Below, one piece after another: positions 14,892 through 21,672 of a stretch of 23,137 bases of DNA. A program made the translations under genes and the position numbers. The DNA lies in contig JACQHI010000139.1 of NCBI GenBank assembly GCA_016199105.1, forward strand, positions 1 to 23,137, in the 5' to 3' direction. The notes beneath the pieces are model-generated. The model did not search any database. It saw only the letters and a program-made list of their open reading frames with translations, and was not told where the DNA came from. Numbering within the stretch: position 1 is the stretch's first letter; the number at the start of each line of letters is the position of its first letter. The DNA is from Lentisphaerota bacterium. GTDB taxonomy: Bacteria; Verrucomicrobiota; Kiritimatiellia; JAAZAB01.

Positions 14892-15857
14892 TCACTCGTG
14901 ATCGTGTCCATCGTGATCGTGACTATCGTGGTCGTGTCCGTGATGCGCGTGGCCGTGCCAGAGATCCTGGGCGATCAGGTCGCCGCTGCATCCTTCGCAG
15001 TCCACCTGGATGGTACTGTGCGAGATGCAGAAACGCTGCGACAGCATTTTCTGTAAACCCACCACGATCGGGTTCCACCGGTCGCGATCGGTATCCTGCA
15101 ATTCCACATGGCAGGAGAGGGCGACAATGTGGCTGCAGACGGTCCAGATGTGGAGGTCGTGCACGTCCTTGACCCCGGGATGCGCGCGGATGGCCTCGGC
15201 GACAGTGTCGGCCTTGAGGTGCCGGGGCGTGCCTTCCAGCAGGACATGAACGGCTTCCCGCAAGACGCGGAAGGCGCCGACCAGAATGAGGACGGTGATC
15301 AGGACGCCCAGCAGGGCATCGATCGGCAGCCAGCCGGTCAGCAGGATGACAATGCCGCCGGCGACCACCGCCGCCGATGCCAGCATGTCGCTGAGCACGT
15401 GCAGATAGGCGCTGCGGAGGTTCAGGTCGTCCCGTCCGTGGGAGTGAAGGCCCAGGGCCACAATCCCATTGACGGCCATGCCGATGACGGCAATCACCAG
15501 CATGGGGCCGGCCAGGATGGGGTGGGGCGCGAACAGGCGGAGAATGGCCTCGTGCAGGATTTCGGAGGAAACTCCCAGCAGGAGCATGCCGTTGATCAAT
15601 GCGGCCAGAATTTCGGCCCGGTGCCAGCCGAAGGTATGGGTGGCCGTGGACGGCTGCCGGGCAATCATCAGCGCGCCCAGGCTCAAGAAGAGGGAGAAGA
15701 CGTCCATCAGCACATGGCCGGCATCGGCGAGCAGGGCCAGGCTATGGGTGTAAAATCCGCCGATGACTTCCAGCACCAGGATGACCGCGGTCAGGGCAAT
15801 GGCAAGTTTCATCCGGCGGACCGGAACGGCTTCCTCATCGTGATGATGTTCGTGCAT
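14892..15857 (-). CDS. Cation diffusion facilitator (CDF) family metal transporter, CzcD/ZitB-like
   Basis: 321 aa inner-membrane Zn(II)/Co(II)/Cd(II)-proton antiporter of the CDF family. A His-rich N-terminus (MHEHHHDEE) is followed by about six transmembrane helices. The metal site is visible as ADAGHVLMD in helix 2 and HVLSDMLAS in helix 5. The cytoplasmic ferredoxin-like domain contains VKDVHDLHIWTVCSHIVALS. A long His/Asp tail (HGHAHHGHDHDSHDHDGHDH) ends the protein. Length and topology fit ZitB/CzcD. The ATG at 15857 is the only plausible start; no clear Shine-Dalgarno is seen. Related DNA is found as a decayed fragment at 8441-8562. It lies 76 bp upstream of the toxin-antitoxin start on the same strand. 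Confidence 0.93.
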   Translation of the reverse strand: MHEHHHDEEAVPVRRMKLAIALTAVILVLEVIGGFYTHSLALLADAGHVLMDVFSLFLSLGALMIARQPSTATHTFGWHRAEILAALINGMLLLGVSSEILHEAILRLFAPHPILAGPMLVIAVIGMAVNGIVALGLHSHGRDDLNLRSAYLHVLSDMLASAAVVAGGIVILLTGWLPIDALLGVLITVLILVGAFRVLREAVHVLLEGTPRHLKADTVAEAIRAHPGVKDVHDLHIWTVCSHIVALSCHVELQDTDRDRWNPIVVGLQKMLSQRFCISHSTIQVDCEGCSGDLIAQDLWHGHAHHGHDHDSHDHDGHDHE

Positions 15858-15878
15858 GACATGATGCCGATGTCGGAC

Positions 15879-15953
15879 GGCGGCTGAGGCCAGCCGCCCT
15901 CCACGGAAAACGCCCGCATTTCCCCACTTGGAGGGCGGTCGGCCTCGACCGCC
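15879..15953. repeat. Inverted pair of REP-like hairpins (BIME/MITE-like element)
   Basis: Two 25-bp units face each other. Unit 1 (15879-15903/4) forms GGCGGCTG-AGGC-CAGCCGCC followed by CTCCA. Unit 2, read on the - strand from 15953, forms GGCGGTCG-AGGC-CGACCGCC followed by CTCCA. The two differ at CT/TC in one arm and AG/GA in the other, so base pairing is preserved by compensating changes. The outer TGGAGGGCGG/CCGCCCTCCA parts also pair with each other. It lies between the aldo/keto reductase end and the CDF start and may end or stabilise the upstream transcript. Confidence 0.8.
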
Positions 15954-15974
15954 TCGATCTTATGTAAGTGTCGC

Positions 15975-17024
15975 TCATGCCTGATCCCAGGCAATCCCCA
16001 TCCCTCGGAGTCCTTTTCGGAACAGGGCGATGTTTTCCACCAAGAGGGAGCGAATCGGCAGTTTGTAAGGGCAGCGTGTTTCGCAGAGGCCGCACTTTGT
16101 GCACGTGGTTGCCTTGCGCATGATATCCCGGCACCAACCCGAGACGCAGGAGCGATTGAAGCGCTTGAGCAGGGTACCCGCGCCAAGGGCCAGATGGATC
16201 GCAATGCCCTGGGGGCAGGGCTGGCAGTAATTGCATTTCCGGCAAAACCATTTGCCCATCCGCCGGCGAATCCGCAGGAGCTCGCGTTCTTCCGCCTTGT
16301 CGGGCGGGCGGGCTTCCCGGGCAAGCCTGATATTTTCCCTCAGCTCGCGCAGGGTTTCCATGCCGGGGATCGGAACAATGCCCTCGAATTGCAGCACATA
16401 GCGAAGCGCGAGATCCGGCCGGTCCAGGACGCCGCCGCACATCGGCTTCATGCCGAGAAAGCCTATCCCCGCCTTGCGAGCGGTGGGCCAGAGCGAAATG
16501 CCCGATTCGTCGCCGACGAAATTGAAGGGGATCTGGATCGTGTCGAAAACCCGCGGGGCTTTTGTTATGATTTTTTTCAGCACATCGATCGAGTGGGACG
16601 TTACGCCGATGAAGCGGACCTTGCCCTCCCGTTGGGCGCGGGTGAGTGCCTTCAGTGCCCCTCCGGCGGAGATCGCTTTCTGGAACGCCTCCCAGCTCGA
16701 AAGGCAGTGGATTTGGTAGAGATCGATGTGATCGGTCCGCAGGGTTTTCAGGCTGAGCTCGATGGCCTTGGCCATTCCGGCGGCGTCGAGTTCGGGGCTT
16801 TTTGTGGCGATGACGGCCAGGCCCCGGCGACCGCGGATGGCCAGACCGATCTTTTCCTCGCTGTCGGAATAGCCCCGGGCGGTGTCGAGCAGCGTAACGC
16901 CTGCGTCGAGCGCCGTCCGGATCAAGCGAATGGCGCGGGCGCGCGATATCCGTTGAATCGGAATGCCGCCGAATCCCAATTGACCGACCCTTAGGCCGGT
17001 CCGGCCGAGACGGACTTGTTTCAT
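15975..17024 (-). CDS. Aldo/keto reductase with C-terminal 4Fe-4S ferredoxin-like domain
   Basis: 349 aa. The N-terminal aldo/keto reductase barrel (1-~255) has the catalytic tetrad Asp47, Tyr52 (TARGYSDSE), Lys75 (IATKSP) and His106 (YQIHCL), so NAD(P)H-dependent carbonyl reduction is possible. The C-terminal part has two Cys motifs: Cys261/264/267/270 (CRKCNYCQPCP) and Cys308/311/314/318 (CTKCGLCETRCP), consistent with iron-sulfur clusters. The start is the ATG at 17024, overlapping the upstream YgbA-family stop as ATGA; the longer reading frame upstream is non-coding. Such fused reductases are widespread and mostly uncharacterised. Coupling to YgbA and an AhbD-like radical SAM protein places it in a nitrosative-stress context. 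The substrate is unknown. Confidence 0.9.
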   Translation of the reverse strand: MKQVRLGRTGLRVGQLGFGGIPIQRISRARAIRLIRTALDAGVTLLDTARGYSDSEEKIGLAIRGRRGLAVIATKSPELDAAGMAKAIELSLKTLRTDHIDLYQIHCLSSWEAFQKAISAGGALKALTRAQREGKVRFIGVTSHSIDVLKKIITKAPRVFDTIQIPFNFVGDESGISLWPTARKAGIGFLGMKPMCGGVLDRPDLALRYVLQFEGIVPIPGMETLRELRENIRLAREARPPDKAEERELLRIRRRMGKWFCRKCNYCQPCPQGIAIHLALGAGTLLKRFNRSCVSGWCRDIMRKATTCTKCGLCETRCPYKLPIRSLLVENIALFRKGLRGMGIAWDQA

Positions 17025-17377
17025 GACGGGGAAGCCTTTCGCGAGGGTTTGTGCGTGAGGCCATGCAGGATATGCCTGGCGGCCAGAATCGGATGGGTCG
17101 TGAGCATCCGCGGCCCGGAGTGTTTCATGACCGTCTTGACGCGCGCGCGCATGGCCGGCTGGTAGCAATGGATCGTACACCGGGCACAGGTGGGCTTTTT
17201 TTCGCCGAAGGGGCATTTGGCCAGTCGGGCCGTTGCGTAAGCGAGCAATTCGCGGCATTCGGAGCAAAGCGTTCCAGCGCTCTCGTGCTTGTCCCGGCAA
17301 TAGATGCCGAGCATGGCGTGAAGCGTCTTTATGTCGCCCCCGTGTCTGGCGGAGTTTTGTTCCATCTTAAGGCTCAT
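17021..17377 (-). CDS. YgbA / nitrous oxide-stimulated promoter family protein
   Basis: 118 aa. The Cys-rich core IKTLHAMLGIYCRDKHESAG, LCSECRELLAYATARLAKCP, FGEKKPTCARCTIHCYQPAM then RARVKTVMKHSGPRML matches the family represented by E. coli YgbA (Pfam 'nitrous oxide-stimulated promoter'). In E. coli, ygbA is controlled by the NO-sensing regulator NsrR. The conserved cysteines suggest metal or Fe-S binding, but biochemical function is not established. The start is ambiguous: ATG 17377 overlaps the radical SAM stop (GAGGAT 13 nt upstream), and ATG 17365 is 12 bp inside. The stop overlaps the aldo/keto reductase ATG. Together they form a coupled three-gene unit. Confidence 0.88.
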   Translation of the reverse strand: MSLKMEQNSARHGGDIKTLHAMLGIYCRDKHESAGTLCSECRELLAYATARLAKCPFGEKKPTCARCTIHCYQPAMRARVKTVMKHSGPRMLTTHPILAARHILHGLTHKPSRKASPS

Positions 17378-18446
17378 AGACGCAATCGGGATCCTCGCCC
17401 AGAAAATCGGTTGTATCGGCGAAAGAACGGGCGCGGCAGCCGGCGCAGACCTTCCGGTAGCCGCAGGCATGGCATTTGCCCTTCAATTTCGCGGGATCCC
17501 GTAATGCCCGAAAAACCTCGGCTTCCTTCCAGATGTCCCCAAATTTTGTTTTTCGTACGTTGCCCACGCACAAGGGAAGATAGCCGCAGGGCTGCACATC
17601 GCCCGTGCGTGAAATGAAGCAGACGGCCGAGCCCGCCAGGCAGCCCCGCGTCATGGCTTCCATGCCGTGGCCCTGGGCGCCGGGCGAAAGGCCCCTTTCC
17701 CGGGACACCTCGCGCAGGATCCGGTAGTATTGCGGGGCGCACGTCGCCTTGATATGCAGACGCCCTCGCAGTTCCAGCGATCGATCGAACAGCCACCGCA
17801 GCGTCTTCTCCATTTCGGCCGGCGACAGCCGAACGTCCGCGCCGAGTTCGGCGCCACACCCGACCGGCACCAGCACGAACACGTGAAACGCATCCGCTCC
17901 GCGTGCAAGGGCCAGTTTCAGAATGTCCCCGAGTTCGGCCGCATTGCAGCGGGAGACCGAGACATTCACCTGGACGGATAGGCCGGCACGGCGTAGCGCA
18001 TCGAAACCGCGCAGGGTCGCCTCGAAGCTGCCAGGCAGACCCCGGAAGTCGTCATGGGTTGCGGCGACGGCCCCGTCCAGACTGAGGCTCACCCTTTGAA
18101 TGCCGCATTCCGCGATCGTCTTCGCCGTCGCGTCATCCACCAGTGTGCCGTTCGTGGCCATGGCGATGCGCGTGAAAAGGCCGGAACACGCCCGGGCGAT
18201 GTCGAAGATATCGGGCCTGACCAGCGGCTCTCCGCCCGTCAGGATCAGAATCGGATCGCCGCTCTCGCGAATATCCCTGGCCACCTGGAGGATTTCCCCG
18301 GTGCTCAGTTCGCCTTCCACGACATGATTCTGGGCCTCGGCCCGGCAGTGCTTGCAGGCCAGATTGCAGCGGGCGGTCAGCTCCCAGAATACGAGACGCA
18401 ACTCGTTGCCGGCCGCCGTGGATCCATCGGGTGCAATCGAATTCAC
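17367..18446 (-). CDS. Radical SAM/SPASM protein, AhbD-like (alternative heme biosynthesis or NirJ-related)
   Basis: 359 aa. The radical SAM cluster motif is C27-x3-C31-x2-C34 (TARCNLACKHCRAE), with GGEP at 71-74. The C-terminal SPASM-type domain has Cys269, 276, 287, 293, 325, 328, 334, 337 and 355 (CLAGSAVC; PCGYLPLC; CHACGYRKVCAGCRAR; DPDCVYEP). The opening 'LRLVFWELTARCNLACKHC' and the closing 'AxxxDFLGEDPDCVYEP' resemble AhbD, which decarboxylates Fe-coproporphyrin III to heme b in the siroheme-dependent route. AhbC, NirJ or a peptide-modifying SPASM enzyme remain possible. GTG start at 18446 with AAGGGA upstream. It lies next to the heme-dependent nitric oxide reductase and starts a coupled unit with the YgbA-like gene. 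Confidence 0.78.
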   Translation of the reverse strand: MNSIAPDGSTAAGNELRLVFWELTARCNLACKHCRAEAQNHVVEGELSTGEILQVARDIRESGDPILILTGGEPLVRPDIFDIARACSGLFTRIAMATNGTLVDDATAKTIAECGIQRVSLSLDGAVAATHDDFRGLPGSFEATLRGFDALRRAGLSVQVNVSVSRCNAAELGDILKLALARGADAFHVFVLVPVGCGAELGADVRLSPAEMEKTLRWLFDRSLELRGRLHIKATCAPQYYRILREVSRERGLSPGAQGHGMEAMTRGCLAGSAVCFISRTGDVQPCGYLPLCVGNVRKTKFGDIWKEAEVFRALRDPAKLKGKCHACGYRKVCAGCRARSFADTTDFLGEDPDCVYEP

Positions 18447-18510
18447 CGGTTATTCCCTTTCTGTTCTGCTCCCTGACGCTATCCGGAGAAAGCGTGTGGA
18501 TCAACGAGAA

Positions 18511-18564
18511 AATTGGAAAACAAGTCCGGCACGGTAGCCGCCGCCGAAACGACTACCGTGCCGG
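18511..18564 (-). terminator. Terminator-like hairpin after the nitric oxide reductase gene
   Basis: Perfect 12-bp arms CCGGCACGGTAG (18526-18537) and CTACCGTGCCGG (18553-18564) with a 15-nt loop. On the - strand the stem is followed by ACTTGTTTTCC, so the T-run is short and offset. It separates the reductase operon from the radical SAM gene (GTG 18446). A weak promoter (TTGATC, 17-nt spacer, TAGCGT) may lie just beyond it. Confidence 0.7.
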
Positions 18565-18590
18565 GTTCGATGCCTGGAGCCGGTGGATTG

Positions 18591-20846
18591 TTACTTCGTA
18601 AAGGCTTCGCCTTCCTGGACCTCGACGGGTTTCAGGCGGGTGATGGCCTTCAGCATGAACAAGGTCAGGGTCACCGCGCCGATGCCGATGAGGGTGTCCG
18701 GAACCAGGCGGATCATGCCCAGATTCTGAATGACGGGTTGCTGCCAGAACGCGTCGGAACGGGCATGCCAGAAACCGTACTTCACGTTATCCAGCACCTG
18801 GAGCATGCCGACCGGGAGCAACGTCAACAAAAACATCAGGAACAGCCCGATATTCGTTCCCCAGAAAGTGATTCGGATGAGGCCGTTGCTCCAGCCGTCT
18901 TCCCGAACCAGGCCGCGGAGGGAGAAGAGCAAGAGCGCGATCGCGAGGAGGCCATAGGTGCCGAACAGGGCGGTGTGCCCGTGGTTCACCGTCAGGTAGG
19001 TGCCGTGTTCGAAGTAGTTCATGACGGGCGTTGTAATCGAAAGCCCCATGACTCCGGCGCCCAGCAGTTCCCAGCAGACCGAGGCCATGATGAACATCAG
19101 CGGATACCGGTACGGGAACGAACTGCCTCCGCTGATCAGCGCCTTCTGGCCATGCCAGACATCGGCCAGCAGCAGAAGAATCGGAACGGGTTCCAGGGTG
19201 GAGGTGGTGGACCCCAGCGCCAGCCAGAAGGAGGGCGTTCCGAACCAGTAATAATGATGTCCCACCCCGATGATGCCGGAGAACAGCGCCAGCGACACCG
19301 TGAAGTACACGGTGCGCATCCCGGCTTTGATATCGACCAGGTGCAGGTTCACCAGCACAAACACGATGGCGGCGGAGGCGAAGAACTCGAACGCGCCTTC
19401 GACCCAGGTATGCACCACCCACCACCGCCAGAAGTCGGCGATCGTCAGGTGGCTGTGCGAATCGTAGAACAGGCCGCAGCAGAAGAAGCCGACCACTGCG
19501 ATGCCCGAATACGCCAGGAAATGAGGAAGCCCCCATCGGTCCTGGCCGGCGGTGAAGTGCGACTTGAGGCCGCGCACCACGAGGGCGAGCCAGATCACGA
19601 GTCCCGCCAACAGAAGAATCTGCCACAGCCGCCCCAGCTCCAGATACTCCCAGCCTTGATGCCCCAGCCAGAACCAGGCCTTGCCCAGCAGGCCCTTGAG
19701 GCCCAGGACTTCGCCCGTGAGGCTGCCCAGCGCCACAACCAGTACGGCCGCAAAGAGAAGGTCCACCAGGAAGCCCTGGGCCTTGGGCTCCTTGTTGCCC
19801 ACGCGCGGAGCGACGAATAACGTGAACCCTATCCACGAGACCGCAATCCAGAAGACGGCCAGTTGGAGGTGCCAGGTCTTCACCCAGGCATACGGAATGA
19901 AGTCCGCCAGGGCTTTCCAGCCGAAGAAGGAGCTCGGATGCACCACGTAATGGGCCATCAGTCCGCCCACGCTGACCTGGAGCAGGAACAAGACGGCCAC
20001 CACGAGGAAAAACTTCGCGGTTTTTCTCTGGCTGGAGGAAATCTTGCCGGACGCCAGCGCCAGCGCCGGCTCGGGCTTGAAGGGAAGCGAGCCCTGGTTG
20101 AACTTGTAGTGATGAAAAAGGAAAATCAGCAGTCCGAGGCAGGCCCCGAAAATAACCAGTGAAACCGCGGACCAGACGAGCGCCTTGCCGGAAACCACAT
20201 TCCCGGCCTCCGGATCGTGCGGCCAGTTGCTCGTGTACGTGTGCGTGTCGCCGGGCCGCAATGTGCCGGAGCACCAGGCCGTCCAGAAAAAGAAGTCCGC
20301 CACGTCGCGCCGCTCTTCCGGATCCCGGATGGTGGCGGCCCGGATGGGCCCCGCGGAATCCCCTTGCTCGAATAGGACGTCATAAAACCGGCGGATCTCG
20401 GTCAGCGCGGCTTCCTGGGGCGGGCTCAAGGTCAGCGTGTCCTGGTCAGGCACATAGCGGTTGGCTTTGATCTGCCGGATGATCGCCGCGTCCACCGCGC
20501 CCCGGGTATCCGGATCCAGCGCGGAATATGAAGCGCCGTGGCCGTTTTCGGATATCTGGGCGCGCATGGCCAGCACCGTCAGGTGCAGAGCCTGGGCGGT
20601 GAAGTCCGGTCCCCGATACGTGCCATGGCCCCACACGCTGCCGACGTCCATCAGCCCATACTTTTGCCAGATCTGCTGGCCGGCCATGATCCGGTCCTTT
20701 CCGGTCAGAACCGTTCCCGCTTCGGAAACGACCTTTCCCGGATACGGGGGCACCTCGGTGGCCGTGTAGAAATACCCGATAAGGGCAATCCCGATGGAGC
20801 CAAGCAGCGAAATCAGAAACCACATCTTTAACCGAGAACTAATCAT
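18591..20846 (-). CDS. norZ: Quinol-dependent nitric oxide reductase (qNOR / NorZ type)
   Basis: 751 aa integral membrane enzyme that reduces 2 NO to N2O with quinol electrons. N-terminal helix and hydrophilic domain (residues ~1-220, the NorC-like part without a CxxCH heme c site, as expected for qNOR), then the NorB-like multi-helix core. Predicted ligands by alignment to NorB: His326 (KTWHLQLA, low-spin heme b), His479 with Glu483 and Glu487 (VVHTWVEGAFEFFA, FeB site), His530/His531 (GVGHHYYWFG, FeB), and His622/His624 (NHGHTALFGTYG, hemes b3 and b). All are present. ATG 20846 has AGGAGG upstream and overlaps the ferredoxin stop as ATGA. Without other denitrification genes in view, the likely role is NO detoxification. 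Regulation by the Rrf2 protein encoded upstream is inferred. Confidence 0.96.
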   Translation of the reverse strand: MISSRLKMWFLISLLGSIGIALIGYFYTATEVPPYPGKVVSEAGTVLTGKDRIMAGQQIWQKYGLMDVGSVWGHGTYRGPDFTAQALHLTVLAMRAQISENGHGASYSALDPDTRGAVDAAIIRQIKANRYVPDQDTLTLSPPQEAALTEIRRFYDVLFEQGDSAGPIRAATIRDPEERRDVADFFFWTAWCSGTLRPGDTHTYTSNWPHDPEAGNVVSGKALVWSAVSLVIFGACLGLLIFLFHHYKFNQGSLPFKPEPALALASGKISSSQRKTAKFFLVVAVLFLLQVSVGGLMAHYVVHPSSFFGWKALADFIPYAWVKTWHLQLAVFWIAVSWIGFTLFVAPRVGNKEPKAQGFLVDLLFAAVLVVALGSLTGEVLGLKGLLGKAWFWLGHQGWEYLELGRLWQILLLAGLVIWLALVVRGLKSHFTAGQDRWGLPHFLAYSGIAVVGFFCCGLFYDSHSHLTIADFWRWWVVHTWVEGAFEFFASAAIVFVLVNLHLVDIKAGMRTVYFTVSLALFSGIIGVGHHYYWFGTPSFWLALGSTTSTLEPVPILLLLADVWHGQKALISGGSSFPYRYPLMFIMASVCWELLGAGVMGLSITTPVMNYFEHGTYLTVNHGHTALFGTYGLLAIALLLFSLRGLVREDGWSNGLIRITFWGTNIGLFLMFLLTLLPVGMLQVLDNVKYGFWHARSDAFWQQPVIQNLGMIRLVPDTLIGIGAVTLTLFMLKAITRLKPVEVQEGEAFTK

Positions 20847-21091
20847 GACCTTTCCTCCTGGGTTTGTTTTTCCACGGCCTTTTCGTCGAAACGGTCCGCC
20901 TCGCGCTCCTCGATGGCGATGGCATCCTGCGGGCACGCGCCCAGGCAGGCGCCCAGGCCGTCGCAATAGACATCGCTGACCAGACGCGCCTTGCCGTCGA
21001 TAATCTTCAGGGCGCCTTCCTGGCAGTTGGGAATGCAGAGTCCGCAACCGTTGCATTTCGATTCATCAATGATGACGATGTTTCGGCGCAT
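20843..21091 (-). CDS. Small dicluster ferredoxin, possible 7Fe type
   Basis: 82 aa. Motif 1 is Cys13-Cys16-Cys19-x3-Cys23 (CNGCGLCIPNCQ). Motif 2 is Cys43-x5-Cys49-x3-Cys53-Pro (CDGLGACLGACP), where the expected middle cysteine is Leu46. That pattern predicts one 4Fe-4S and one 3Fe-4S (or otherwise altered) cluster. Charged tail after residue 60. Start ATG 21091 with a strong GAGGAGGAAGG upstream. It overlaps the Rrf2 gene 3' end by 26 bp and qNOR by 4 bp, so the three genes are an operon. It may deliver electrons or sit in the NO response (similar small ferredoxins neighbour hybrid-cluster-protein genes); the exact partner is unknown. Confidence 0.88.
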   Translation of the reverse strand: MRRNIVIIDESKCNGCGLCIPNCQEGALKIIDGKARLVSDVYCDGLGACLGACPQDAIAIEEREADRFDEKAVEKQTQEERS

Positions 21092-21518
21092 GCGCCTTCC
21101 TCCTCTGTCGCCCCGTCATGACGTTGGCCAGGGTGGTGCCGGTCAGATAGTCGTAGACCTCGCGGTTGACCCGCTGAATCAGGCCCTCGAGCGCGCAGCA
21201 CGCCGTCCCGCCGCACAGGGAGTGGGGGAGCAGGCAGGTTTGGGGGGTCAGCGGTCCCTCGATGGCCTCGCAGACTTTGAGCAGCGGCTGGCCGGTGGCC
21301 GGGGCGGTCAGCAGAAATCCGCCGCCGGGCCCCCGGCTGGAACGGACGAATCCGCTTTTGGCGAGCCGCTGGAGCACCTTGGCCAGGTGCGCCTCGGAGA
21401 CCTTCATGGTCTCCGCCAAGGCGCGGGCGGAAAACTGGCGGGGCGCGCCGTACGCCAGCAGAAGGAGCGCGTGCAGGGCCAGCGTGGTCGCCTCGGAAAT
21501 CTTCAACAAGCCCGCCAT
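21066..21518 (-). CDS. Rrf2-family transcriptional regulator with Cys cluster (NsrR-like)
   Basis: 150 aa. Winged-helix Rrf2 fold: LKISEATTLALHALLLLAYG, FSARALAETMKVSEAHLAKV then LQRLAKSGFV, SRGPGGGFLL (wing). The cysteine segment is Cys95-x6-Cys102-x4-Cys107-Cys108 (TCLLPHSLCGGTACC), with Cys83 upstream. This fits an Fe-S-ligating sensor of NO or redox like NsrR/IscR, though the spacing is not identical to NsrR. Basic His-rich tail. Start ATG 21518 with AGGAG upstream. First gene of the operon with ferredoxin and qNOR, so autoregulation and NO control of qNOR are likely. Specific ligand and operator recognition are inferences. Confidence 0.88.
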   Translation of the reverse strand: MAGLLKISEATTLALHALLLLAYGAPRQFSARALAETMKVSEAHLAKVLQRLAKSGFVRSSRGPGGGFLLTAPATGQPLLKVCEAIEGPLTPQTCLLPHSLCGGTACCALEGLIQRVNREVYDYLTGTTLANVMTGRQRRKAHAPKHRHH

Positions 21519-21539
21519 GGTTTTTCTCCTAATTGCTTA

Positions 21540-21578
21540 ATTCGGGTACCAAAATACCTGAATAGAAACGGACGTCAA
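21540..21578 (-). promoter_or_regulatory. Promoter and overlapping operator of the Rrf2-ferredoxin-qNOR operon
   Basis: On the - strand, -35 TTGACG (complement of 21573-21578), 16-nt spacer, -10 TATTTT (complement of 21551-21556). Over the -10 lies an inverted repeat ATTCAGGTA-TTTTGG-TACCCGAAT (21540-21563) with one mismatch. The position suits repression by the Rrf2 protein encoded just downstream (ATG 21518). Confidence 0.6.
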
Positions 21579-21629
21579 CGAAAAAATGAAAAAGATTTTT
21601 ATGTCAAAATCATTTACAGCAGAATCATT

Positions 21630-21657
21630 AAAAAGAAACAATCGCCGCCTTTGGCGG
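21630..21657 (-). terminator. Weak terminator after the URO-D-like gene
   Basis: On the - strand, CCGCC-AAA-GGCGG (21645-21657) is followed by CGATTGTTTCTTTTT. The stem is only 5 bp. It separates the URO-D-like gene from the Rrf2 operon promoter. Confidence 0.5.
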
Positions 21658-21672
21658 GCTAATCCACCCGCG

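Noticed and set aside
15108..15887. 259-aa + strand frame opposite the CDF gene
   Set aside because: Complement of transmembrane codons; no signal for start or domain.
18513..19820. 435-aa + strand frame opposite the nitric oxide reductase gene
   Set aside because: Antisense shadow with Gln/His/Asp-rich composition; the reductase on the - strand is unmistakable.
18787..20274. 495-aa - strand frame inside the nitric oxide reductase gene
   Set aside because: Out-of-frame shadow of the reductase, Arg/Gly/Pro-rich with no domain.
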